Position numbers and translations under genes: made by a program
NCBI RefSeq assembly: GCF_008065375.1
Contig: NZ_VJYI01000003.1
Coordinates: 372,001 to 436,000, forward strand
DNA from: Nonomuraea sp. SYSU D8015
GTDB taxonomy: Bacteria > Actinomycetota > Actinomycetes > Streptosporangiales > Streptosporangiaceae
Direction: 5' to 3'
Length of the DNA stretch: 64,000 nt
Shown here: positions 50,492-58,534 of the stretch, piece by piece
Layout of the letters: each line of letters opens with the position of its first letter
How positions within the stretch are numbered: the stretch's first letter is position 1
The notes under the pieces: generated by a model
What the model saw: the letters and a program-made list of their open reading frames with translations, nothing else
Databases searched by the model: none
What the model was told of the DNA's origin: nothing

Positions 50492-51475
50492 TCAGCTCAC
50501 CCGCACCCGGGGGTCGAGGGCCGCGACCAGCAGGTCGGACAGGAATCCGGCGGCCAGGACGCAGACGGCGGCGAAGAAGGTCACCGCGGCGACGGAGTTG
50601 ACGTCGTTCGCGTTGATCGCGTCGACCAGCCAGGCGCCCATGCCGTGCCAGGCGTAGATCTTCTCGGTGAAGATGGCTCCGGTGAACATCGTTCCGAGGG
50701 CGAAGGCGAAGTACGTGGCGGAGGGGATCAGCGCGGTGCGCAGCGCGTGCTTGATGAGCGCGGTCCTGCGCCGCAGGCCCTTGGCCATCGCCGTGCGGAC
50801 GAAGTCCTGGCCCAGCACGTCGAGCATCATGTTGCGCTGGATCCGGCTGTAGAAGGCCGCCCCCGACACGCCGATGCTGAGGGAGATCGTCGGCAGGATC
50901 AGGTGGTTCAACCGGTTCATGAGCTGGTCCCAGCCCGCCAGCTTGGGGTTGTACTCACCGGTGTACTCGATCAGCGTGAAACCCAGCCCGCGGTTGAGGT
51001 TGTAGGTGCCGATGGCGAGCAGCGTGGCCAGCACGAAGACCGGGATCGCCATGAGCACGAACGCGCTCACCCCGATCACGCGGTCGCTGATTTTGTACTG
51101 TCTGACGGCCGACCACGCGCCGAGCGCCACACCGACGACGAAGCCCACGATGGTGCCGATGAGCAGCAATCGGAGGCTCACCCAGACCCGCCGGCCCATC
51201 TCGTCGTTGACCGACCCGCCGTTCCAGGTCTTGCCGAAGTCCCCCGTGATGACGCCGGAGGCCCAGGTCGCGTAACGCTGAAGCACGGGAGTCTTGTCGT
51301 TCAGGTTGTAGGCGTCGAGCGTGGCGTCGATGACGGCCTCGGGGACCGGGGGCTGGCGGCCTTCGTACGCGCCACGCGGATTCATGGTCGTGGCGGCGAG
51401 CATGTACGCCAGACTCGCGGCGACCGCCACCAAGATCACGTTTATTGCCAACCTGCGAAGCAGGTACTTGCCCAT
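50492..51475 (-). CDS. Peptide ABC transporter permease, DppB-like
   Basis: A 327-residue permease beginning MGKYLLRRLAINVILVAVAASLAYML. It has the DppB arrangement of a first helix, an extracytoplasmic domain (TWASGVITGDFGKTW is the typical GDLG/GDFG block) and five further helices. The EAA loop is DFVRTAMAKGLRRRTALIKHALRTALIP. It is the promoter-proximal gene of the importer operon. ATG 51475 with GGAGAG upstream is chosen; the open frame extends 25 codons further but without family character. Confidence 0.93.
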   Translation of the reverse strand: MGKYLLRRLAINVILVAVAASLAYMLAATTMNPRGAYEGRQPPVPEAVIDATLDAYNLNDKTPVLQRYATWASGVITGDFGKTWNGGSVNDEMGRRVWVSLRLLLIGTIVGFVVGVALGAWSAVRQYKISDRVIGVSAFVLMAIPVFVLATLLAIGTYNLNRGLGFTLIEYTGEYNPKLAGWDQLMNRLNHLILPTISLSIGVSGAAFYSRIQRNMMLDVLGQDFVRTAMAKGLRRRTALIKHALRTALIPSATYFAFALGTMFTGAIFTEKIYAWHGMGAWLVDAINANDVNSVAAVTFFAAVCVLAAGFLSDLLVAALDPRVRVS

Positions 51476-51610
51476 TACTCTCCGTTCGCGCCGACCGGGG
51501 CGGCGCCTCGGGCTGGAGAGGCACCCCCGCAACGTAAAGCAGTCCCGCATCGGGAAATCGCACTGACCCGTGTGGATCGGCGATCTGGGCGCAGAATATA
51601 AGTAAAGATG

Positions 51611-51644
51611 TAACAGTCAGAAACGGCCCAACATAACAGTCAGA
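51611..51644. repeat. Direct repeat TAACAGTCAGA, two copies 23 bp apart
   Basis: Identical 11-mers lie at 51611-51621 and 51634-51644 in the AT-rich promoter region of the peptide importer. The spacing of about two helical turns is typical of activator or response-regulator sites. Confidence 0.6.
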
Positions 51645-52008
51645 TCACTCGCAATAGCACGTACGGACCTTCACGGGTTGCGCGACTATGGGGCTGACCT
51701 GCAGAGATGTGAGCTATTTAGGCTCTTCTAACATCACCCCAAGAAGGCCTATGTCACAGAATCCGTACATTTATTGGTGCTTGCGCAAAGTGATCCACGT
51801 CATGATCTCGATCTGCGGAATGTGAGCCGCGATCTATGCAACGGGGCGACCACGTCCAGCGCCCGTGCCCCGAGGGAGGCCACGACCCGGCCCACCGGCC
51901 AGGCCAGCCGACGTCCGGAGGAGACCCGCACCAGCGGACCCGCGACCGGTTGCCCCACGCAGCCGACCGGCACGATCCCAGCGTCCTAGGCATGAACCGG
52001 TCGTATCA

Positions 52009-52044
52009 CTTCATCAGATGAAATTCCAGTTTCATCTGATGAAG
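52009..52044. promoter_or_regulatory. GntR (FadR-type) operator, 15-bp perfect inverted repeat
   Basis: CTTCATCAGATGAAA at 52009-52023 and its exact reverse complement at 52030-52044 flank a 6-bp spacer. Each arm itself contains TCATC-A-GATGA symmetry, so the site could bind two dimers. It lies 40 bp before the GntR start and is probably an autoregulatory operator. Confidence 0.82.
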
Positions 52045-52083
52045 CACTATGAAAAATCGGATTTGCCCGCTAGCGTGCGCATC

Positions 52084-52800
52084 GTGGCAACTGACCCTCA
52101 GAGGGACGCCGCCCGGCACGTCCAGGTGGTGAACGCCCTCGGCGCCCGCATCGTCGGCGGCTCCCTGGCCCCCGGCACGTCCATCCCCATCGAGGAGGAC
52201 CTCGTCGGTGAGCTGGGCGTCGGCCGCTCGGCCGTGCGGGAGGGCGTGAAGGTCCTGGCCGGCAAGGGCCTGCTGGAGACCCGGCGGAGCGCCGGCACCC
52301 GGGTGCGCCCCCGCGCGTCCTGGAACCTGCTCGACGCCGACGTGCTGAGCTGGCGCTTCGAGCCCGAGCCGCGGCCGGAGGACATCCGGGTGCTGGCCGA
52401 CCTGCGGGTCGCGCTGGAGCCCGGCGCGGCCAGGGTGGCGGCCGAGCGGGCGGACGCGACCGCGATCCAGCGCGTCGACGAGGCCCTGGCCGCGCTGTAC
52501 GCCACCGCCGACGACCCCGAGCCGTTCATCCAGGCCGACCTGGCCTTTCACAAGGCGGTGTTCGCCGCGGCGGACAACGACCTGCTGCTCTACATCTACG
52601 ACATGATCAGCATCGCCCTGCGGTCCGTGCGCCAGGTGCACACCCGCTCGGTGGCGCACAACAAGGAAACGCTGCCCGGTCACGAGCGCGTGGCGGTGGC
52701 GATCAGGCGCCACCACCATCGCAAGGCCGAGGAGGCCATGCGCGAGGTGGTCGAGGTCGCCCGCGCCGACGCCGAGCAGCACATCCGTCTCTGCTGCTAG
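52084..52800 (+). CDS. GntR-family regulator, FadR subfamily
   Basis: A 238-residue FadR-type GntR protein. The winged HTH (GSLAPGTSIPIEEDLVGELGVGRSAVREGVKVLAGKGLLETRRSAGTRV, about 24-72) is followed by an all-helical FCD domain with the metal-ligand pattern in DLAFHKAVFAAADN and later HERVAVAIRRHHH. GTG 52084 follows a -10-like TAGCGT at 52071-52076 with no ribosome-binding site, so leaderless translation is likely; the frame is open further upstream through the operator. It heads a sugar-acid-type locus whose following genes are mostly broken, yet it is itself intact. Confidence 0.88.
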   Translation: MATDPQRDAARHVQVVNALGARIVGGSLAPGTSIPIEEDLVGELGVGRSAVREGVKVLAGKGLLETRRSAGTRVRPRASWNLLDADVLSWRFEPEPRPEDIRVLADLRVALEPGAARVAAERADATAIQRVDEALAALYATADDPEPFIQADLAFHKAVFAAADNDLLLYIYDMISIALRSVRQVHTRSVAHNKETLPGHERVAVAIRRHHHRKAEEAMREVVEVARADAEQHIRLCC

Positions 52801-52810
52801 GAGCACTCAC

Positions 52811-53576
52811 GTGGACGTCCTCCTCGACGTCGACGGGCCGGTGGCCCTCGTCACACTCAACAGACCCGCCAAGCTCAACGCCGTCACCCCCGACATGGCC
52901 GCCGCGCTGCGCGAGTGCCTGGGCCGGATCGACGCCGACCCGGCGATCCGGGTGGCGGTGCTGACGGGCGCGGGCGAGCGCTCGTTCTGCGTCGGCAGCG
53001 ACATCGGCGAGCTGGACGCGTACGAGACCCCGTGGGAGTTCCGCAACCGCGGCGACTACGGCGACGCGGTCCGCGCCCTGCGCAAGCCGATCGTCGCGGC
53101 CGTCAACGGCTACGCCTGCGGCGGCGGCCTGGAGCTGGCCCTGGCCTGCGACATCCGGCTGGCCGCGGGCACGGCGACGTTCGCCGCGCCGGAGATCAAG
53201 CTCGGCTGGATCGGCGGCAACGGCCAGTCCGCGCTGCTCGCCCACTCGGTCGGGCCGGGGCAACGCGGCCACCATGCTGCTGACCGGCGACCCCATCGAC
53301 GCGGCGCGGGCGAAGGCGTGGGGCCTGGTCACCGACGTCCACCCCAGGGACGAGCTGATGAAGGCCGCCCGCGAGCTGGCCGGGAGGATCGCGGCACGCC
53401 CGCCCATCGCGGCGCAGACCGCCAAGGCCAACCTCAAGGCCGCCTACTCGATGCCGCTCGACCAGGCCATCCAGTACGAGCGGGACCTGCAGACCGTCTG
53501 CTTCGCGACCGCCGACGCGGCCGAGGGCAGGGCCGCGTTCGCCGCCCGCCGCGAGCCGGTCTTCGAGGGGCGCTGA
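52811..53576 (+). pseudogene. Enoyl-CoA hydratase/isomerase gene with frameshift
   Basis: A crotonase-family gene (about 255 residues if repaired). The first part (VALVTLNRPAKLNAV, ERSFCVGSDIGELDAY, VNGYACGGGLELALACDIRLAA, APEIKLGWIGGNGQ) is normal. Then the frame breaks in GGGG at about 53257-53260: the continuation NAATMLLTGDPIDAARAKAWGLV and the normal C-terminus are in the next frame, ending at 53576. One inserted G explains it. The oxyanion-hole glycines are present, so the enzyme would be plausible without the indel. GTG 52811 has TAGGAG upstream. It is the first gene after the GntR regulator. Confidence 0.82.
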
Positions 53577-54754
53577 TGGGCGTCCTGGACGGCTAACGCG
53601 TCGTCGACCTGTCCATCGCGATGGCGGGGCCGCTGGCCGCCATGCGGCTGGGCGACCTGGGCGCGGACGTGGTCAAGGTGGAGCCGGTGACCGGCGAGTG
53701 GCAGCGGCACGCGCCCGCGGGCGGCGCCGCCGGAAACCGGGTCAACGCCTCGTTCCTGTCGCTCAACCGCAACAAACGCAGCCTGGCCGTGAACCTCAAG
53801 TCGGACGAGGGCCGCGACATCGTGCACCGGCTGGCCGCGACGGCGGACGTCTTCCTGCAGAACTACCGGCCCGGGGTAGCCGAGCGCCTGGGCATGGACC
53901 ACGACACGATCAGGGCGCTCAACCCCGGCATCGTGTACGTCTCCATGTCCGGCTACGGCGAGAGCGGCCCCTACGTCTCGCGCCCCGGCCAGGACCTGCT
54001 GCTGCAGGCCATGAGCGGCGCCATGTTCAGCACCGGCCGCGACGGCGACCCGCCGGCGCCCGCGGGCACGTACGCGATCGACGCCGTCACCGCCTACAGC
54101 GCCTTCGAGGGCGCGCTGGCCGCGCTGCTGCACCGCGAGCGCACCGGCGAGGGCCAGCGGGTGAGCGTCAACATGCTGGACGCGGCCATCGCCGTGCAGA
54201 TGCAGGAGCTGTCGATCTACACGGTCGGCAAGGTGCCGCAGCGGCGCGGGCGAGAGCCGCACGGCCACACCTACATCCGCGCCCCGTACGGCGTGTTCGC
54301 CACCAAGGACGGCTACCTGGCGCTCGGCATGCCCCGGCTCGACGCGCTGGCCGTGGCGCTCGACCTGCCCGAAGTAGCCGAAATGGACGGCCACGCCCAG
54401 CGGGACGAGATCACCGCGACCGTCGCCCGCCGCCTGCCCGGCCGCACCACCGCCGAGTGGCTGGAGATCTGCGCCCGCCACGACCTGTGGGCCGGCCCCG
54501 TGTACGGCTACCCGGAGCTGGTGGCCGATCCGCAGGTCGAGCACAACGGCTCTTTCGTCACCTACGAGCACCGCACCGAGGGCACGGTCACCACGCCCGG
54601 CTTCCCGTACGTCCTCAGCGCCTCCCCGCCGTCGGTCCGCCGGGGCGCGCCGCTGGTCGGCGAGCACACGCGCGAGCTGCTGGAGGAGCTCGGCTACACG
54701 GCCGAGCGCACGGCCGAGCTGGTGGCGAGGGGCGTGCTGGCATGCGAGGACTGA
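53576..54754 (+). pseudogene. CaiB-type CoA-transferase gene with early nonsense codon
   Basis: The family III CoA-transferase frame starts at ATG 53576 (sharing a base with the hydratase stop) as MGVLDG, hits an in-frame TAA at 53594-53596, and continues RVVDLSIAMAGPLAAMRLGDLGADVVKVE exactly as the family N-terminus. The rest is intact to 54754 (VNLKSDEGRDI, FLQNYRPGVAERLG, PGQDLLLQAMSGAMF with the catalytic Asp). Reinitiation at 53621 or nearby would lose the N-terminal strand, so the product is probably defective. The stop overlaps the next frame by 13 bases. Confidence 0.78.
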
Positions 54755-55545
54755 CCTGGGACCACCCGCGCGGGTACGCGCCGCTGGACGAGCTGACCCG
54801 GCTCGACCTGGCCGGCGGCAACCCGTACGGCGACGTCCCCGAGCCGATCGAGTGGGACCGCCAGCCGCTCGAAGGGTTCGAGTCGGAGCCGATCGCGAAG
54901 TTGTGCGAGACCTACGACGTGCTCGTGATCGACCACCCTGGGCTGGGCGCGGCCGTGGACGCGCTGGTGCCGATGGAGGAGCTGTTCGAGCCGGACGAGC
55001 TGGCCGCGTTCCAGGCGGGCTCGGTCGGTCGCACCTGGGAGAGCTACCACCTGGGCGGACGCCAGTGGGCACTGCCGCTCGACCGGCCGCCCAGGTCGCC
55101 ATCGCCCGCCCCGGCGTCGAGGCGCCGGCGACCTGGCCGGAGCTCCCGGCGTTCGCGCGGGGCACGCGGACGGTGCTGTGCCTGGGCGGGCCGCACGCGT
55201 TCCTGATGTTCTGCGCGCTGTGCTCGGGCGCCGACCGGGCGCTGTCGCTGCTCAACCCGATCGGCGTGCTCGACGCCCTGTCGACCAGCGGGGCCGCGGG
55301 CGGGCCGGAGTACTGCCCGCGAAGACGCCTGTTCCCGGCCGCCGGCGGGCAACCCGCCGCCCGGGCCGCGTGGCAGGACGCCACCACAGATCACCACCAT
55401 GGAGGCCGCCTGGATCAGGCCACGCTCCCCCGGCTACATCGCCCTGCAGGACACGTCGTCCGCGCTGATCCGGGAGGGCCTGCTGGCCCGCGTCCCGGCT
55501 CGCGACCTGCTCAAGGACCTGCACAAGGAATGGAGGCAAGCATGA
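54742..55545 (+). pseudogene. Solute-binding-protein-like gene, several frameshifts and internal deletion
   Basis: The frame starts MRGLTWDHPRGYAPLDELTRLD and reads like the signal-less family 1 binding-protein homologues often found beside CaiB genes. It breaks near 55080 (a missing base after LPLD; AAQVAIARPGVEAPATWPEL continues in another frame) and again around 55310. A typical C-terminus (MEAAWIRPRSPGYIALQDTS...LHKEWRQA) appears in a third frame ending at 55545. About 270 codons remain where relatives seem to have roughly 350-370, so internal sequence is also missing. Confidence 0.68.
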
Positions 55546-56665
55546 GCACGGCGCTCGTCACCGGTGCCGCAGGGGCGCTCGGCAGGGCGATCGTGCGCCG
55601 CCTGACCGCCGACGGCCACCAGGTCGCGGCGCTCGACCGCGACGCAGGCGGGCTCGGCGGCGCACTCGACCTCAAGGTGGACCTGCGCGACCCGGCCGCC
55701 ATCGAGCAGGCGTTCGCCGAGACGACCGCGCTGCTCGGCCCGGTCGGCATCCTCGTCAACAACGCGGCCGTCTACCCGAGCCGGCCGTTCCTGGAGGTGC
55801 CGCTGGCCGAGGAGAGGAGGTGCACGAGGTCAACCAGCGCGCCTACTGGCTGGCCGCCCAGCACGCCGCGAAGCAGATGACCGGCGGCGGCGCGATCGTC
55901 AACATCGCCTCGATCACCATGCACGGCGGCTGGCCGGACCTGGCCGCCTACGTCGCCACGAAGGGCGCCGCGGCCACGCTGACCAGGGCGCTCGCCCGCG
56001 AGCTCGGCCGCGCGAGATCCGGGTCAACTGCGTCTCGCCGGGACCGGCTAGCTACGGCGAGCGGTGGGAAGGTGACCGCTGCGTGCTGTGGGCCGAGGGC
56101 GAGGTGCGCCAGGCCGCGGTATTCGCCGAGAACCTGCGTCTGGTCCGCCGCATCGAGGCCGACCTCGGCGGCGACGAGATCAGGCTGGTCGACACGGTCA
56201 CGAACGCCGGGTTCGAGCCGGCGCCGCACATGTTCCTCTACCACATCAACCTCGGCTGGCCGCTGCTCGACGAGGGCGCCAGGTTCGAGGCCGACATCCG
56301 CGAGACGCTCTGGCAGACCGACAGCGTGGCCGAGCAGAAGGCCGACCACATCACCTTTCCCCGGGCCCGCGCCGGGGTTCGTGGAGCAGGTGTACGAGCA
56401 CGCGCTGGTCCCCGGCGACGACGGCATGCACCGGGTGGCGGTGGTCAACGACCGGCTCGGCATGAAGGTGAGCGTGGAGTGGCCGGCCGCCGAGTTCCCG
56501 TACTTCTTCGAGTGGCTGAACCTGCGCTCGGGCAACCACGCGGTCGGCCTGGAGCCGTCCACCCACCACGTGGCGGGCGACGCGGCGGCCAGGGAGGACG
56601 GCAGCATGATCTGGCTCGGGCCGCTGGAGTCGCGGGTGTACCACACGACGTTCCGTGTCAGCTGA
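55542..56665 (+). pseudogene. Chimeric remnant: short-chain dehydrogenase fused to DUF4432-type aldose epimerase-like protein
   Basis: The 5' part (ATG 55542, STALVTGAAGALGRAIVRRL) is an SDR with NNAAVYPSRPFLEVP, then after a frameshift near 55815 VHEVNQRAYWLAAQHAAKQM and AYVATKGAAATLTRALA, then after another near 56010 REIRVNCVSPGP. Directly after SPGP (about 56047) the sequence becomes ASYGERWEGDRCVLWAEGEVRQAAVF, which belongs to a DUF4432 (aldose-1-epimerase-like) protein. A last frameshift near 56355 restores GFVEQVYEHALVPGDDGMHR through the normal end TFRVS. A deletion has thus removed the 3' end of the SDR gene and the 5' half of the next. Confidence 0.72.
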
Positions 56666-57488
56666 TGCGATAGGCGCGGCGGGCCGTGCCCGCGAAGACC
56701 GCGGCCCGCTCGCCCTCCGACAACCCGGCGCACAACTCCTCGGCGGCCTGCGCGACCTGCTCGTACTCGGCCGCGAGCAGGCAGACCGGCCAGTCGGAGC
56801 CGAACATCACCCGCTCGGGCCCGAACGCCTCCAGGACGATCTCGGCGTACGGCCGCAGGTCGGCCACCCGCCACGACGTCCAGTCGGCCTCGGTGACCAT
56901 GCCGGACAGCTTGCAGAAGACGTTCGGGAGCGCGGCGAGCTCGATGATCCGGCTCCGCCACGGCTCCAGCTCGCCCGCGGCGATCGGCGGCTTGGACAGG
57001 TGGTCGAGCACGAACGTCAGCCCCGGCATGGCCCTGACCGTGTCGATGGCGGCGGGCAGCTGATGCGGCAGCGTCAGCAGGTCGTACGCCAGCCCGGCGG
57101 CCTCCACCGCGGCGAGGCCGCGCCGCACGTCGGGCCGGTTGAGCCAGGCCGGGTCAGGCTCGGACTGCACGCCGTGCCGCACGCCCACCAGCCCGTCGGG
57201 CATGGCGGTCAGCACTCCGGCGGCGTCGGGCGCGGTCAGGTCGACCCAGCCGACCACGCCCGCGACCAGGTCGGAGGCGGCGGCCAAGGCCAGGAACTCG
57301 ACGGTCTCGGCCAGGTCGGGCAGCACCTGCACCAGCACGGTGCGGGTCACCCCCGCCGCGGCGGCCGGCCCGGCCAGGTCGTCGAGCGTGAACGTGCGCC
57401 GGATGGGGGCCATCTCCTGCGGGTCCAGCCAGGCGTGCGGGCGGACGGCGAGGTCCCAGACGTGGTGGTGGGCGTCGATGCGGTCCAT
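56658..57488 (-). CDS. Amidohydrolase family 2, L-fuconolactonase-like
   Basis: A 276-residue lactonase-type amidohydrolase. It begins IDAHHHVWDLAVRPHAWLD (metal HxH motif) and contains VGVRHGVQSEPD, TFVLDHLSKPPI, VFCKLSGMVTEADW and the conserved MFGSDWPVCLL near the C-terminus, as in L-fuconolactone/L-rhamnono-lactone hydrolases. It opens sugar-acid lactones made by the neighbouring aldo/keto reductase. It is intact, 3 bases after the reductase gene, and its 3' end overlaps the convergent pseudogene end by 8 bp. Confidence 0.87.
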   Translation of the reverse strand: MDRIDAHHHVWDLAVRPHAWLDPQEMAPIRRTFTLDDLAGPAAAAGVTRTVLVQVLPDLAETVEFLALAAASDLVAGVVGWVDLTAPDAAGVLTAMPDGLVGVRHGVQSEPDPAWLNRPDVRRGLAAVEAAGLAYDLLTLPHQLPAAIDTVRAMPGLTFVLDHLSKPPIAAGELEPWRSRIIELAALPNVFCKLSGMVTEADWTSWRVADLRPYAEIVLEAFGPERVMFGSDWPVCLLAAEYEQVAQAAEELCAGLSEGERAAVFAGTARRAYRIS

Positions 57489-57491
57489 GGG

Positions 57492-58373
57492 TTATGCGAG
57501 CTCCAGCTCCGTCCAGAGGTCATCGGGGATCGAGGCGGCGGCCAGGGCGAGGTCTTCGGCCACCTCCTCGGAGCTGCGGGCGCCGACCACGATGCCGGTC
57601 ACGGCCGGGTGCCGCAGCGGGAACTGCAGGGCGGCCGCGGCGAGCGGCACGTCATAGGAGGCGCACCGCTCGGCCAGCCCGCGCGCCCGCTCCAGCACCC
57701 GCTCCGGGGCGGGGGCGTAGTCGTAGTGCGCGCCGGGCCCGGGATCGGCCAGGACGCCGCCGTTGAACACGCCGGCCACCAGCACGCCCGTCCCCCGCTC
57801 CGCGCACAGCGGCAGCAGGTCCTTGGCCGCCGTGCGGTCGAGCAGCGTGTAGCGGCCGGCCACCATCACGCAGTCCACGTCGGTCTCCCGCACGAACCTG
57901 GCCAGCATCTCCGCCTGGTTCATGCCCACCCCGATCGCCCGCACCCCGCCCTGCTCGCGCAGCCGCTCCAGCGCCGGGTAGGCGTGCCGCACGGCCTGCT
58001 CCCAGTGGTCGTCGGGGTCGTGGATGAGCAGGATGTCGAACGCGTCGAGGCCGGTGCGCTCCAGGCTGCCGGCGAGCGAGGCGTAGACGCCCTCCACGGT
58101 GTAGTCGCGCCTGACGGGGTCGAGCAGGGCGCCTACCTTGGTCGACACCGTCACCTGGGACCTGTCGACGCCCGCCAGGAAGCGGCCCAGCCGCAGCTCC
58201 CCGAGGCCCGCGCCGTAGCGGGGCGCGGTGTCGAAGTAGCGGACGCCGCCCTCCCACGCGGCCTCCAGCGTGGCCGCGGCCTGCTCGTCGCCGACCGGAG
58301 CGTAGAGCCCCGCCAGAGGGGCGGTGCCGAGGCCGATCCTGGAAACGCTGACGCCGCTGCGACCGAGCCTCAC
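57492..58373 (-). CDS. Aldo/keto reductase, L-fucose (D-threo-aldose) 1-dehydrogenase-like
   Basis: A 293-residue aldo/keto reductase of the L-fucose/D-threo-aldose/pyridoxal dehydrogenase group. It shows SRIGLGTAPLAGLYAPVGDEQA, VRYFDTAPRYGAGLGELRLGRFL (catalytic Asp/Tyr), VSTKVGALLDP (Lys), FDILLIHDPDDHW (His) and GIVVGARSSEEVAEDL for NAD(P). In fucose oxidation it makes the lactone that the 56658 lactonase opens. The GTG start follows GAGAGGAGAA. The gene is intact and forms a two-gene operon with the lactonase, divergent from the GH95-type gene. Confidence 0.87.
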   Translation of the reverse strand: MRLGRSGVSVSRIGLGTAPLAGLYAPVGDEQAAATLEAAWEGGVRYFDTAPRYGAGLGELRLGRFLAGVDRSQVTVSTKVGALLDPVRRDYTVEGVYASLAGSLERTGLDAFDILLIHDPDDHWEQAVRHAYPALERLREQGGVRAIGVGMNQAEMLARFVRETDVDCVMVAGRYTLLDRTAAKDLLPLCAERGTGVLVAGVFNGGVLADPGPGAHYDYAPAPERVLERARGLAERCASYDVPLAAAALQFPLRHPAVTGIVVGARSSEEVAEDLALAAASIPDDLWTELELA

Positions 58374-58534
58374 GTCTCGGTTCTCCTCTCGGGCGAGAGA
58401 TCGTTTACAGACCGAAACCTAGCAGAACCTCGACGTATCCGCAGGTCGAGCGCCCGTGAGGCGTCCCTGCCGGCGCGATCTCCTCTCATCGCTCTCGCGA
58501 CCCCCTGCCCTCATGTTCTGGAACAGGAGCAACG

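Larger units (their letters stand above)
51476..52083. other. 608-base intergenic region between peptide importer and GntR genes
   Basis: No gene is evident here. The stretch 51590-51790 is markedly AT-richer than the surroundings and contains an 11-bp direct repeat, a leftward -10-like TATATT at 51595-51600 for the importer, and the GntR operator at 52009-52044. Short open frames at 51774-52021 look like GC-bias noise without ribosome-binding sites. Confidence 0.6.

Noticed and set aside
51774..52021. Short open frames upstream of the GntR gene
   Set aside because: They overlap each other, lack ribosome-binding sites and run into the GntR operator.
53240..53290. Programmed frameshift in the enoyl-CoA hydratase gene
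   Set aside because: GGGGC alone is not a known slippery signal here, there is no obvious stimulator, and the next four genes are also broken, so decay or sequence error is simpler.
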